64,000 nt of DNA from Selaginella moellendorffii (taxonomy: Eukaryota > Streptophyta > Lycopodiopsida > Selaginellales > Selaginellaceae). The notes beneath the pieces are model-generated. The model saw only the letters and a list, made by a program, of their open reading frames with translations. It was not told the DNA's origin and made no database searches. Both the position numbers and the translations under genes were made by a program. The DNA is taken from NCBI RefSeq assembly GCF_000143415.4, contig NW_003314392.1:258433-322432 (forward strand), given 5' to 3'. Every line of letters begins with the position of its first letter. The first letter of the stretch is position 1. Shown one piece after another: positions 1 through 12,380 of the stretch.

Positions 1-2688
1 CAATAGTAGTTGCATAGCCCCAGAAATGCCCTTAACTCGTGTACATTTGATGGTCGCTCCCAATCCTGGATCGCTTGGACCTTCTCAGGGTCCACCTTGA
101 GCCCGTCCTTGCCCACCACATGCCCAAGAAACTTTACTTCTTGTTGAGCAAATTCACATTTGCTCTCTTTAGCATACAGCTGGTGTTCCCTTAGTTTCTC
201 AAACACTTTTGTCAAGTGTTTGGCATGCTTCTCTAGCGTTTCGCTATAGATCAGGATGTCGTCAATATAGACGACCACAAAGTGATCCAAATAGGGTACA
301 AAATATGGTTCATCAATGCTAAAAATGTTGCCGGCGCATTGCATAGCCCGAAGGGCATCACCAGAAACTCGAAGCTCCCATACCTCATTCGACAGATTGT
401 CTTTTCGACATCTTCCTTTGCTACCCTGATCTGGTAATATCCTGACCTTAGGTCAATCCTCGAGAAGTATTTTGCCTTTCCCAACCTATCGAATAGGTCC
501 TCAATCCCTAGCAAAGGGTACTTGTTCTTCTTTGTATATTTGTTGAGCAACCGATAGTCTATGCACATGTGCATAGATCCATCTTTCTTTTTCACAAATA
601 GCACCAGCGCCCCATACGGCGACTTGCTCAACCTAACATACCTTTTGTCCACCAACTCCTCTAGTTGACACTTGAGCTCCGCAAGTTCTTTTTCGTTCAA
701 ACGATAGGGGGGACGAACCATCGCCTCAGCACCTTCGACCAGCTCAATCTTATGTTCTATCGGTCGTGCGGGGGGCAATCCCGCCGGTAGCTCCTCTAGC
801 ATGGTATCCTGGAATTGGTTCAACACCCGCTGGATCACTGAAGGTACTTCTTCTGTTCTAGTCTTTTTGTCACTTCTCATCGAGAGTAAGCACAAAAATG
901 CAGCCTTGGTCCCTTTAGTGAGTTGTCCTCTTGTGGACACCAGGTTTAGGCACGAATCTTTGGCCTTACATTGCCCTACCTTTAGATCCTAGGCCTCCAC
1001 CCTGGATCTTCTTCCTTGGGCATTCGCCAGTACCACAAGGTTCCTACCTTGTCCATGTAGGGCTACCACAAACCGATTAAACCAATCCATCCTGAAGATC
1101 ACGTCAAATCCCGCCATGTCCAACACGGTGAAGTCCATGTCTACTTTCCAAGTCCCTACTTCGACTCTCGCTTGTCGAAGTACCTCATTGGTGCTTTGGC
1201 TACCTTGAACAAACTCTATAGTCCTTGGTTCGCCCAGCCGCTGCACCGTTAGTCCGGCTTGCCAGATTATGTCTGCAGCCACAAAATTATCCGAAGCACC
1301 CATGTCAATAAGGATCTTAACAAAGCTACCCCCGAGCTTCCCTCGGAGGGCTAGTAGATGTCGCGAACGACTCTTTACCAAAGTTGCTCGTGTAATGAGT
1401 AACTTTGAGCTAGGGACTGGATCACATACCTCAGTTTGGACTTCACCCGACTTAATGGCCATATTGGCTTTGGCCTTCTTCGGGTAGGGACATTCCCTCA
1501 AAAAATATCCCGCTTCACCGCAGTTATAGCATATATTGTTTCCCACGCTGCTAAACGACTTGACCTTCTTATCTATGGGTTTGTCTCTTTTTGCTTGACT
1601 CCCCCATGTACTTGCTCGCTGGCCACCGGATTTGCCCTTTCAGAACCCTGAGGACTCATTCTTAGAGAAACTCTTCTTGAATTTCCCTTTGCTATAAGTT
1701 CCCCTTGGTTTGGCCCCTTTGCTAAACGTGGATCCCAACCCTATCGTGTTCCCCTTTCATAGGTTATCGTTGAAATGCACCTTGATGGCCGCATCCAACG
1801 GTTCCTTGTAGTTGATCGGGTTCCAGCGCATCACCTCACCGCGAGCCCAGGTTTGCAAACCTGATATGAAGCATGGAACGCATCCATATCCTCCATATCT
1901 GTGATAAGTATCCTCTTTGCTATGAACCCATTCACATACTCCTGGATGGTTCTAGTTTGCTTCAGCCTACTCAGCTCATCTCTTAGATGCAGAGTGGCAT
2001 TCGGAGGAACATATGTTGCGCGGATCCTCGCCTTCATCATGTCCCAAGTGGCCACCGGTCCTTTGTTGGCCTCCGTCGTTCTCCACCAAGACTTGGCATT
2101 ATCTGCCAAGTATGGTTTTGCACATGGGACCTTCTCCGAGCTCGGTAACCGCAATGCTTGAAAGTAGTCCTCCATATCGTAAAACCAATCCTCCACCACC
2201 TTATAGTCATTCACTCCCTTGAAGACCGGTGGGGGCTTTGGTTTGTACTTGGGCACTACTTGTGGGACTGATTCCACTTCGGTCTGTTCAACCTTGTCTG
2301 GTTTTGCCTCAGTTCCTGCCGACGGGTCCGCACCTTCTGCGCTGCCAGCATCCGCAGTCTTTTGCCTTTTCTTCCGCTTCTCGTCACGCTTTAGCTTACG
2401 CACGAGAGTCTCTAGCAGGGCATTGGTCTGTGCCAATTGTCCTTCTAGAACGTCCAATTGAGCCTTGGACGACCGAACCTCACCACCGGACTCCTGTTTG
2501 GAAGTTTCCTCACTAGAGTCCTCCTCATGCAAGGATTCCTCATCCATAACCTTTTGTTTGACCGAAGGCTCCAGCTTTGGAGGAGGTTCTGTCCCCGCCT
2601 TGGTTCGCTTCCACCCTGCCTTTGCCAACTCCCAATAATCTGCCTCTATCCTTCGCTAGAACTGAGGAAAAGGCTCCGATACCAAATT
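1..2688 (-). mobile_element. Ty3/gypsy LTR retrotransposon, decayed, internal region (truncated by window edge)
   Basis: Read on the minus strand this is gag, zinc knuckle, protease and reverse transcriptase in gypsy order. Gag occupies about 2628-1831. A CCHC knuckle (CYNCGEAGYFLREC) lies near 1530, and a protease-like stretch around 1300 reads IDMGAS where IDTGAS is expected. Reverse transcriptase motifs [15 protein letters not shown] and [12 protein letters not shown] lie between 500 and 330. The YIDD active-site segment is present near 250-275 but in another frame, so at least one frameshift lies near 290. Gag has another frameshift near 1880 leading to a stop at 1831. The remaining pol runs off the left edge in a third of the picture we cannot see. 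The element is not coding-competent as shown. A primer-binding site matching initiator tRNA-Met with one mismatch (TGGTATCGGAGCC) lies at 2684-2672, next to the LTR. Confidence 0.9.
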
Positions 2689-3042
2689 GTAAGCCACAAA
2701 TTTTTCCTTTCCAATTTGCCAGCTTACCTCATCTATCCGTCCAACATGGCCTTGGCTTTTGCTAAGTTCCCTCACCAAGGTTCCCGCCTATGGTACCAGC
2801 TCCTACTTGGTCCTACTTGGTTTTAGCTACTCACTGCACGAGCAACGGAGTGTTAACCATCCATCCACAGATTCCTAAATCTCTCATAATCCCCCTCCCC
2901 AGGTTAGAATGAACTTAAGGTTCGGCTACACTCCCCACAAGCACAAGCAGCCAAGCACACCAAGCTTCAAGGTTCCTAACATCCCTTGGTACCACAAGAC
3001 TTGATCATGGGACCCTCTAAATCCCAAATTTTGGGTGCAACA
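2689..3042 (-). repeat. 5' LTR of the left-edge gypsy element
   Basis: The interval begins TGTAAG and ends GCAACA on the plus strand, so in element orientation it is TGTTGC...CTTACA, the canonical TG...CA form. It directly abuts the tRNA-Met primer-binding site at 2684-2672. Length is 354 bp. The partner LTR lies outside the window, so the left boundary of the element and its target-site duplication cannot be confirmed; the candidate duplication on this side is CTTGC at 3043-3047. Confidence 0.7.
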
Positions 3043-3484
3043 CTTGCTTCGAGACGCCGGGGCGAAACACCGTGGCCTAACGGCCCGGTATGGGTACCTC
3101 TACCCCCGCCCCCCCCCCCGCTTCCATCTTGAAAGGAAGGTCCAAGCCCCTAGGAAGGGCGAGGACCAATGAGCCGCATGGTACTCAAGTGGGGCACCAC
3201 TCCACATGAGCCGGGAGCACTACAGTTAGTTTCCCTTTCGGGAGTGGGAGCTGCTTTTGAGCACTTCCTTGGATGGCCCCTCCGGCACCAACCATGTCCA
3301 TGCTCACTCCCACCCAAGGCCCCTCAGTCCTAGTCCTAACCTCAAGTCAGTTTGGAAGCCCCACTGGAGAGTTCCTTCAAAACTGGTTCCTGGACCTCAT
3401 TATCCCTACTATACTTTTGGAACCCCCTGCAGCCCCCCCCCCCGGGAGACGCACGCTTTGGGCTTTCACCCCTTGACCCGTATT
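3043..3484. other. Intergenic DNA with poly-C tracts, no gene seen
   Basis: No convincing coding sequence. It holds C-rich runs near 3103-3120 and 3430-3441. The stretch about 3385-3478 is an inverted, diverged copy of the start of the LTR-like sequence at about 4692-4787 (shared pieces include GAAAGCCCAAAGC and TAGGGATAATG in opposite orientation), so part of it derives from the same repeat family. Confidence 0.5.
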
Positions 3485-3745
3485 AATACTCGGACTCAGT
3501 CTCTGGCTCGATCTCGGACTCGATCTCGGATCCGACTTCGGATTCGGTCTCGGACTTGATCTCAGACTCGATCTCGGACCCGACCTCGGACTCGACCTCA
3601 GACTCGGTCTCGGACCCGATTTCGGATCTCGGACTCCATCTCGAACTTGGTTTCCGAGTCGGCTTCGGACTCGATTCCGGACTCTATCTTGAACTCGGTC
3701 TCCGAGTCGGTCTTGGACTCGATCTCAGACTCGGTCCCATCCGAT
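3485..3745. repeat. Degenerate 6/12-bp tandem repeat (TCGGAC/TCGATC type)
   Basis: About 260 bp of imperfect tandem units alternating variants of TCGGACTCGATC. In one plus-strand frame it would encode Ser-Asp repeats (SDSISDP-like), but only because of the repeat unit. There is no conserved start, flanking domain or sign of selection, so I treat it as a minisatellite rather than a gene. Confidence 0.8.
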
Positions 3746-3850
3746 AAACTCTTTATCATTTTGGTCATGCTTTCGGGGATCCTTTAGCCTACGACACCTC
3801 AAGGAGTTGGTTCCTTACAGTGGGATGTACTCAAGGAGTTTTCCGAGGCT

Positions 3851-4063
3851 ATGTGGATGAATAAAAAGTTCAACAACAAGTCAAAAAGTTACTTGAGTTT
3901 AGAATTAATTAATTCTTTGTTTAGTGCCTCAATCTTTCTTATGCAAAAGAAGGATACTTCAATATGGATATGTATTAACTACCATGCTATAAACAAAAAG
4001 ATAATGAAAGATAAGATGCCGATGCTATATGTGGGTCATATTGGGCCAATTGACATAGTATAG
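3851..4063 (+). pseudogene. Reverse transcriptase fragment of a decayed gypsy element
   Basis: A 70-codon open stretch contains FLMQKKDTSIWICINYHAIN, which fits the gypsy RT segment usually written LVKKKDGSWRMCVDYRALN, followed by a diverged KDKMPMLYV piece where the family has KDKYPLPRI. No upstream gag or downstream YxDD is recognisable in place. The surrounding DNA is AT-rich, as expected for a methylated and deaminated relic. Family assignment is good; the exact borders are not. Confidence 0.65.
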
Positions 4064-4163
4064 GCAGTTGTTAGCTCTTTGGAAGAGTGTTAATACTTTT
4101 CACTTGGCTATAGTCTACTTGGAGAAAGTTTCTTCTAATTTTTGTTTGCTAGTGTCATGAATA

Positions 4164-5254
4164 TGACTTCGGGATTGAAAGTTACCTGTCGGCCAATCCT
4201 TATAGACACTTTTTTCTTACTGCCACGACAGCAAAAGGTCGGTATTGCTGGACCCTTTATCAATCCCTTTTGTGTTAGTGGAGTTAATTGGGCATTTCGA
4301 GTGTACTTAGACCGGACAAGCATAAGGACGGAATTTTTACGTACTATTAACTAAGCATCCTTAGCTCGGTAAGGAGTTCCTATCTCGTTATATCTTGCAC
4401 TGGCTAGTGACAAGAACCCTTGCGTATTGAGTTTAATCCCTCAATATCATTGGATGATAGCTTACCATGTCTGCCAAACACCCTCGCTATCATGCCCTTT
4501 GTGTTAGTCTCATTCTAGTCCCAAATACTATTTATAGAAAGTGTCCAGATTTGCTCATTTTGGCATATTTACGGAATGTAGAGATTGTCTTGAACACAAT
4601 GGTGTTCGTCCTATGTCCAAATTCGTAATCTAGGAACATTCCATATTTAGTAAGTTTCAAGTTTATCCTAAAGACTAACTCCTGATACTAAGGGAGGCTT
4701 GGGGTGAAAGCCCAAAGCGTGTGTTTCTGAAGGGGAGGGGGGGGGGAGGGCTATAGGGGGTTTTAAATGTATAATAGGGATAATGGGTAGGTCGGGCATG
4801 GCCGACCAACTTAAGGCATAGTCTAGCTTTTACTTGCATGCTTGTCCTTGTTCTACGTCTGGCTTACTAAGCCCAAGTTCTACACCATGCTAGCTGATAG
4901 AGTACCCATATCCTTGCGTTAGGCCACCAGTATGCTAAAATAGCACTAAACTCTATTTGGCTCCATTTTGCATGTTGGTCATAATATTGGGATATTAGTT
5001 GCTTTAGGATTGTTCCAAGTCGCTCTTTACTCCTGCCCCTTTGCTCCTTGGGCTCCATGCTTGGGAATTTGGCACCATTCCTTTGTTTAGTGGCCTAAGG
5101 TTTTGAAACTCGGGTTCCACTCCACTATCCTTTGGACATGTGGCATGTGACACATGGCATATAACACATGGCACATGGATGGTTTAGGTTCTGCTTCGTG
5201 GTTATCCTATGGTAAATCACTATAGGATAAAGGGTAAAAACCATGTGTGCTACA
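4164..5254 (+). repeat. LTR-like repeat, copy 1, followed by tRNA-Met primer-binding site
   Basis: The interval starts TGACTTCGGG and ends GTGCTACA, and is directly followed by TTTGGTATCAGA, a good match to the initiator-tRNA-Met primer-binding site. A second copy with the same ends and the same following site lies at 10161-11213. The last 170 bp hold a hairpin (TATCCTATGGT...ACTATAGGATA) and GACACATGGCA repeats. These are related to the sequence flanking the assembly gap at 20.0 and 20.9 kb. Copy 1 and copy 2 stay alignable past the LTR to about 6045. The borders are inferred from the TG...CA plus PBS logic. Confidence 0.6.
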
Positions 5255-8200
5255 TTTGGTATCAGAAGGATGAGTCTTGGCAAGTACTATCCAATGAGAT
5301 TAGGCAATTAGTTTTGTTGCATACGCAAAGATGAAAACAATGATCCGAGTGGATACACGTTTGGGTGCAAAGGCTTTGCAATTGTTCCTTGGATATGGAT
5401 TTAGTTACTTTGTTATACCATATTATGTGAGCTTGCTCTTGGGCTCATAGGATGGAATGAGATATTTTGTTTGCACAAATTTATGCTTGGGTGAGTGAGT
5501 GAGGCACATTAGTATGAGCTTATGCTTGGGCTCATGAATGAGGCACATTAGCAACTCAAGGTTACACTTTGAGTTGGCAGGATTAATATTAGCCTATCAG
5601 TGGTTCCATGAGTTGTTCCAGTGGTTACGTGAGTTTATCCATGTACTATAGGAAAAAGTAAAAGGCATAATTACAAGTGGATCAACCAAGATTATAGGGA
5701 TTAGTCTGTTGGTTCAAGTAATCATTACCGTGCTCTCTCATAAACTTTTCTTGAATCGAATTAAAGGTAGTGCAAAAGCAAGTTTGAGGTTTGGTCAAAG
5801 ATGAGACCGAAAAGAGAATCGTTGGAGATGAAGGATCAAATACATAAATTATTATTTTTTTTTGGAGAGATGATTTGCAATGAAGTGTTAATTTATTGCT
5901 TGTGTTCACATCATGCAATTAAGAGTCCCTATCTTGATGCATGTTGGAGATAATGGTCTTACAAATGGCAAGTTGTGGGATGGATAGCGATGAAGTGCTA
6001 TACCATTTTGTCTAGGCTTGCTATTGAAGATTTAGGTTGTAATGCTCAATTTTTTTCTAGAGAATCTTGCTATTGCTCTTCAAGTAGCTTGGTGTTAAAT
6101 TAGTTTTGAGTTTGGTCGAAAAGAGAGTGGCATGAGCTTGTCCGTGTTGTGAATAAAAGTTAGTGGTGTTGGGTGTTGTAAATCTTTATCGGTGGAGTGT
6201 AGCATTTATGTTACATTTTGTCAAATCGAGTTAACACTTGATATTCACATAAACCTTTGAAGTAGTGACATGGGTATTGCTCATTATGTTGCTCAATTGA
6301 TGATCAAGTCATTGTGATATTTATATCATATCTATGTGATAATAAGCAATGTGTTTGCGAAGTTGCTTGGTTAAATGATAATCAACCCCAAAATGGTTGA
6401 TGGTGAAACTAGTTTACTTACATGTAGTAGCATTATAATAGTTTTGACTATATTCCCAATGGTTATCCATTATGTTAAGTTTAAGTTGTACCTTGTTTCC
6501 TTAAGTGTTTGCCCATTGAAGTGTTGGAAAGGGGTTATAGCATTCATTTGTTATAGCTTGTCAGTTGATCCATTAGCACTTAGAGTAAATTGTTGGATGG
6601 AGAAGGTATGTAGTTGAGGCATTGACATCGTTAGCATCTGTGTTAGTGGCAGTGGCATTGTTATTTAGAGTGATGAGAAATTCTCCTTAGACCTTGATTT
6701 TCCATGTCATTTTTTTTGTTAGTGCTTTGGCTATACATTGGATCTTGAAGGTGATTGAAGAGGAGTGTTAATGCAATATGGATATCCGAAAATGTAGTCT
6801 TCACGATCAAGCTTTAGATGTTCATTTTGCATTTTACAAATGTCAATGTTGGAAGTTAGAGATATGGGCATGATGTTTAATGCTTAAGTATGCTATTGGG
6901 TCATGAGAATTGGTGTTGAGGTGAGCCTATGTGAAATTGTTAGTAGGAGGAAGTTGGTTGAGTCTTGAAAGTTTGTATTGTTAGACTGAGAGTCATTCTT
7001 TCTCTAGGATGGAAAATTTTTCCACAAATTTTTTAAAGCTTTTTCAATGGCTGATCTATTATCACTTTAACCATTCTATTTTTATAAGTTAATACAAACT
7101 AGTGAAGGGGTTGGAGTTGACTTCGGTTAGCTTAGACCTTAGTAGGTGGTTTGTATAATGCGATCTAAAAAAGATGCTAACTTTCAGTTGAGTTGAGTTG
7201 GATAGAGTTTGGAGTTAGTGTAAAAAAGTGGTCATTGCGCTTTTCTAAGAAGGGTGACCCTTGTGCCTTTCTTCTATAGTGTTATGCTTGGTAGCAAATT
7301 GCACTTTGCATTTCGTTAAAACTCTATGAGAGTAGTGAACTCTCATTGATCTTGATTTGATATTAGTGGCCCTACGCCTTGGCTGAGGATGGTGATATTC
7401 AACTTAGTTGTTTAAGGTTCAGATGTTAGTATCCATACTATAGCTTTGTCTATGAAAGGTTGTGTACTAATATGAACCCATCTCATGGTCTTCATTTTAG
7501 TTTCGACTAAGTGTTAATCATGCATAGCTAGCATTTTCAAGGCATGCTCAGAGGTATTGGCTAAATGCATTAGTGAGCTTATTATGGTTGAATTAGATTC
7601 AAGTGGTCATTTAATTTGTGTTTGTCTATAAATCTTTATCTCGTACCTAGGGTATTATGTTCATGTTGGACAAGTATATAACTTGATGACATGAGTTTAG
7701 TGTTCAGGTCTTATGAAAGCAAGCTGAAGAGTGATTGTTAATTGTTTTATGATTAATGATTGCTTGTAGACTTTATCAAGGATTGTTTGACACTTGCTTC
7801 CCTTGATGATCATTTAGCAATGATGAGCTTATTTTACCGAATGGTGTTGTGGAGGATTGTGTCATTAGACTTACATGGTTTTTCCATGTTGGTATATCGA
7901 TTCTATCTTTGTCGATATCATTTGGTTGCATTTAGTTTGTAATGTTAGATTTCATTAAGTCTTGGATGTGGTGAATCACTCCTTGATGATGTGTTATTTA
8001 AAATTGAGTATTGTTAAAAGATTAGTCTTGAATACTGAATAAAGTATCTTTGACATTGGTTAGCGTAGTTGCTAGAGAGTTTTGAGTGGTGATTCACTCT
8101 TGCTTTTTTATAACTTTGTTATGGTGTTGATGGCATTTAAATGATGTCTTGTTATTGACATTGTTGATGTTGAGATTTGAGTGAAATGCGATATCTCTCC

Positions 8201-10160
8201 TTAAAGATTGATATTGAGTTTCATTAGTTTCAATGAAGATAGTGTTGATGATTTGGCTATAGCTTTGTGTTATTGGCATTCGTGCATTTGCTAGTTAGCA
8301 ACTATATTAACGTTCAAATGAACTAAGTGGCAAGTTGAGTTAGTTGTGTTTTAGAAGAGATTGTTTAGTAGGGGTTAAGCTTTGAGCTTTCTTTGAAAAG
8401 TGATTTAGTCATGGACAATGCTAATTCTATGAGAGGATGAATTAGTGATCAATATTGAAAATGTTGAATTCTTTATATTGATCATTAATGATTTCTTTTG
8501 TGCTTGTTATAAAGTGAATTACGTCTTGCTATAAATGGATTCATGGAGGAGTGTTTAGTGATCACTTGTTAAGTATAGCTCCATTGTGCTTAACTTTTAG
8601 ATTGATGCAGATATACTCTTTATTAGCTCTGGTATTATAAAGTTTGGCTTATGGATATGTTAAGGAGGATATTGTGGGTTGCATTATGATTTCTTTTTTA
8701 GCATTGAAGTTAGTTCATGCAAAACTTATGATCATTATTAAGCAAGACTTAACTGTATGCTTCTTCAAGCTTTTGGTTCTTTGAGTTTTATGTTTATTGT
8801 TTCATTTGTTAGAAGATGTTGGGGAAGGCATTTTGGCTTATTAATTTCGATGTTGAAGTTGGCTTTTCAATGTAGCAATCATTAGTTAATTATCCTTGTC
8901 AAAGGTTTTGCTTGATTATTATTGATATAAACTGAGTTGCCATTCTTTGGGATGGTAGATTCTTTCTTTAACAATGATTATGCATCTCTTCATTAATGGG
9001 ACGATTGATGGTCTTTCATGATGGTTAATTGTTCTTTTGATGGCTTATGGCTTTTTGCATTATCACATGTTCTTTGTGGTTTGTTCTAGATTGATTTCTT
9101 GGGTTTGAGACATCAATAGGATGTTGTTAACACTTGTTTAAGCAACTTGAGTTCCTTTATATTGTTGATCAAGATCTATTCAGATTGGCTTTTATGATAG
9201 TTGGCATGAATGAGTGTTTGTTGGTCTTATTGCATTCATTTTATTCTGTTGATTATAGCTTAAATTAGTTTTGATAGGTTGGGATGTTATTTCTTTCAGG
9301 TGATACATTCGCAAACATTGTGCTTGTCAATCAATGATACTTTGTGTTCTTTGAGTTATCTTTAGTAAGTTGTTTGGCATACTATCTGCCATCTTCGATA
9401 GTTAAGTTTCATCATTGAGTTTCCTTGATGATATACTTCTTAATGAATTTTGTTAGATGGTGATTCCTATGTTTACCAATTATGAAGATCTTGGTGGACT
9501 CTAATACTAGTTTATCAGATGATAATTTATTTGGAATACTTTTTGTGTTCTCATCTAAGATATATTCACTGATAATTAAGTATCTAAAATATCATTGTCT
9601 ATACCTTTGATATTGTTCAATTATTGATCATTGAGTTTGGGCCAGTATAGGCAAACTGGCTTCAGCACTTCATGTGCATGGTGAAATCTTTAGTCATGGG
9701 GTAGCTATTGTCGACTGGTCACATCACCCACTTTTCTGTCGATGTTCCTTATTCCGTTAAAAGGGCGTGACGATATAAAAAACTCTAACTACTTGTTTAC
9801 AGTAGTTTACCTAAACCTTACCGACAGGTTTAGTTTCTTTACTCATGAGGGTTGGGGCCCTTAGCTTCTCTCTCTATATCCCTGTACGCAGGGGCATATC
9901 ACACTTTTGTAAGCTAGGTGACACCTAGAGCAGCATGGGTGGTTAACTCTATTGGTCATTTCCTTGTCGGTGACAGCTGGAAGGTGTCTAAGTGGGTAGG
10001 GCATTTGCATTAGGCATAGAGGTTGCCTTATAACTCATTTAAGTTGGTGCATTTTTCACATAATGTGAATACTGTGAACTATTTTTGGAGTTGTTTTCTT
10101 GGCAGTATTTTAGACTAGAGTATGCATTGACGAGGATGTCAATCTTCCCTGTCGCGAATG
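5255..10160. other. T/G-rich, C-poor retroelement-derived DNA without genes
   Basis: 5255-6045 is the internal region that follows LTR-like copy 1 and recurs at 11214-11980 plus 12756-12790. From about 6050 to 9650 the plus strand is strongly depleted in C (about 10-12% in the lines I counted) while G stays near 27% and T near 35-38%. The longest open frames are under 90 codons and resemble nothing I know. 9600-10160 has more balanced composition but also no recognisable gene. Confidence 0.6.
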
Positions 10161-11213
10161 TGATTTCGGGTATCGAAAGTTACATGTCGGCTAATCCTTA
10201 TGGACACTCTTTTTTTATTGCCACGACAACTAGAGGTCAGTATTGTTAGACCCTTTATCAATCCCTCTTGTGTTAGTGGAGTTAACTAGGCATTTCGAGT
10301 GTACGTAGACCGGACGAGCATAAGGATGGAATTTCTAAGTACTATTAGCTAAGCATACTTAGCTTGGTAAGGAGTTCCCATCTCGTTATATCTTGCATTG
10401 CTTAATGATAAGAACCCTTGTGTATTGAATTTAATCCCTCAATATCGCTAGATGATAGCTTACCGTGTTTGCCAAACACCCTCGCTATCATGTCCTTTGT
10501 GTTAGTCTTATTCCGGTCACAAATGCTATTTATGGAAAGTGTCCAGATTTACTCATTTGGCATATTTACGGAATGTAGAGATTGTCCTGAACACAATGGT
10601 GTCGTCCTATGTCCAAATTCACAATCTAGAGACATTCTATATTTAGTAAGTTTTGAGCTTGTCCCAGAAACTAACTCCTGATACTAAGGGAGGCTTGGGG
10701 TGAAAGCCCAAAGCATGTGTTTCTCAGGGGGGGGTTATAGAGGGTTCCAAATGTATAATAGGGATAATGAGGTATAATTTAGCTCTTACTTGTGTGCCTG
10801 TCTTTATTCTACGTTTGGTTTGGGTTTAAGCCCAAGTTCTACACCATGTTAGCTGGTGGAGTACTCATATCCTTGCATTAGACCACTAGTATGCTAAAAT
10901 AGCACTAAACTCTATTTAGCTCCATTTTGTGTGCGGGTCCTAATATTGGGATGTTGGTTGCTCTAGGATTGTTCTAAATCACTCTTTACTCCTACCCCTT
11001 TGCTCCTTGGGCTCCATACTTGGGAATTTGGCACTATTCCTTTATTTAGTGGCCCAAGGTCCTGAAACACGGGTTTCACTCCACTGTCTTTTGGACATGT
11101 GGCATATGACACATGGCATATAACACGTGACACATGGATGGTTTACGTTCCGCTTCATGGTTATCCTATGGTAAATCACTATAGGATAAAAGGTAAAAAC
11201 CACATGTGCTACA
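10161..11213 (+). repeat. LTR-like repeat, copy 2, followed by tRNA-Met primer-binding site
   Basis: Starts TGATTTCGGG and ends GTGCTACA, then TTTGGTATCA. It matches 4164-5254 along its whole length with scattered, mostly transition differences. The internal sequence that follows (11214-11980) is the same as after copy 1. It is interrupted at 11980 by the TRIM-like element and resumes at 12756. Two direct copies of LTR plus PBS suggest two separate, truncated insertions of one family rather than the two ends of one element. Confidence 0.6.
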
Positions 11214-11980
11214 TTTGGTATCAAAAAGATGAGTCTCAGCAAGTACTATCCAATGAGATTGGGCAATTAATTTTGTTGCATACGCAGAGATAAAAACAAT
11301 GATCCGAGTGGGTACATGTTTGGGTGGAAAGGCTTTGCAATTGTTCCTTGGGTATGGATTTAGTTACTTTGTTGTATCATATTATATGAGTTTGCTCTTG
11401 GGCTCATAGGATGGAATGACATGTTCCGTTTGCACAAATTTATGCTTGGGTGAGTGAGTGAGGCACATTAGTACAAGTTTGTGCTTGGGCTTGTGAATGA
11501 GGCGCATTAGCAACTCAAGGTTACACTTTGAGTTGGCAGGATTAATATTAGCCTATCAGTGGTTCCATGAGTTGTTCCAGTGGTTACGTGAGTTTATCCA
11601 TGTACTATGGGAAAAAGTAAAAGGCATGATTACAAGTGGATCAACCAAGATTATAGGGATTAGTCTGTTGGTTCAAGTAATCATTACCGTGCTCTCTCAT
11701 AAACTTTTCTTGAATCGAATTAAAGGTATTGTGAAAGCAAGCTTGAGGTTTGGTCAAATATAAGACTGAAAAGAGAGTCGTTGGGGATGAAAGATCAAAT
11801 ACATAAATTTTTTTTTTTTTTTTGGAGAGATGATTTGCAATGAAGTGTTAATTTATTGCTTGTGTTCACATCATGTAATTAAGAGTCCCTACCTTGATGT
11901 ATGTTGGAGATAATGGTCTTACAAATGGCAAGTTGTGGGATGGATAGCAATGAAGTGCTATACCATTTTGTCTAGGCTTG

Positions 11981-12175
11981 TGTAAGCAACCAAAGGGAAC
12001 GATTCGAGAGACGATCCGTTGGGGTTCAAATATAGAGGGAAAGGGCCCATGAACAAGAGTGCACCCCCTTTTCCAATCGGTTAAGGGTCTTGGGATAGTT
12101 GGAGTTAAGCGTCCTTGGGTTTGAATAATACTGGGCTGGGTAACCTCCCGGGAAGTCCAAATTCAGGAGCTTACA
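11981..12175 (+). repeat. 5' terminal repeat of the TRIM-like element
   Basis: 195 bp, TG...CA, joined directly to the primer-binding site at 12176-12188. It contains one copy of a 90-bp subunit that is tandemly repeated in the partner repeat. Confidence 0.88.
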
Positions 12176-12380
12176 TTTGGTATCAGAGGAGTCTCAGGTC
12201 CAACTCTGTTGGTTGGCTAGGGGAATCACACCACATGTTGATTAACATCTGGCTGGTCCAGTTTGCTCCCACTGAGCTCGACCCGAGGGGTAGGGTGTCA
12301 AGAGAGCGGGGCTCTCGGGAGAGCTGCGGCTCTCAGCTTCCATTCACGAGGGCGTGAACTTGCAGGGAAGCATGGTGGAT

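Noticed and set aside
3556-3747. Ser-Asp repeat protein
   Set aside because: The frame is a by-product of a 6/12-bp tandem repeat and has no start context, domain or conserved flank.
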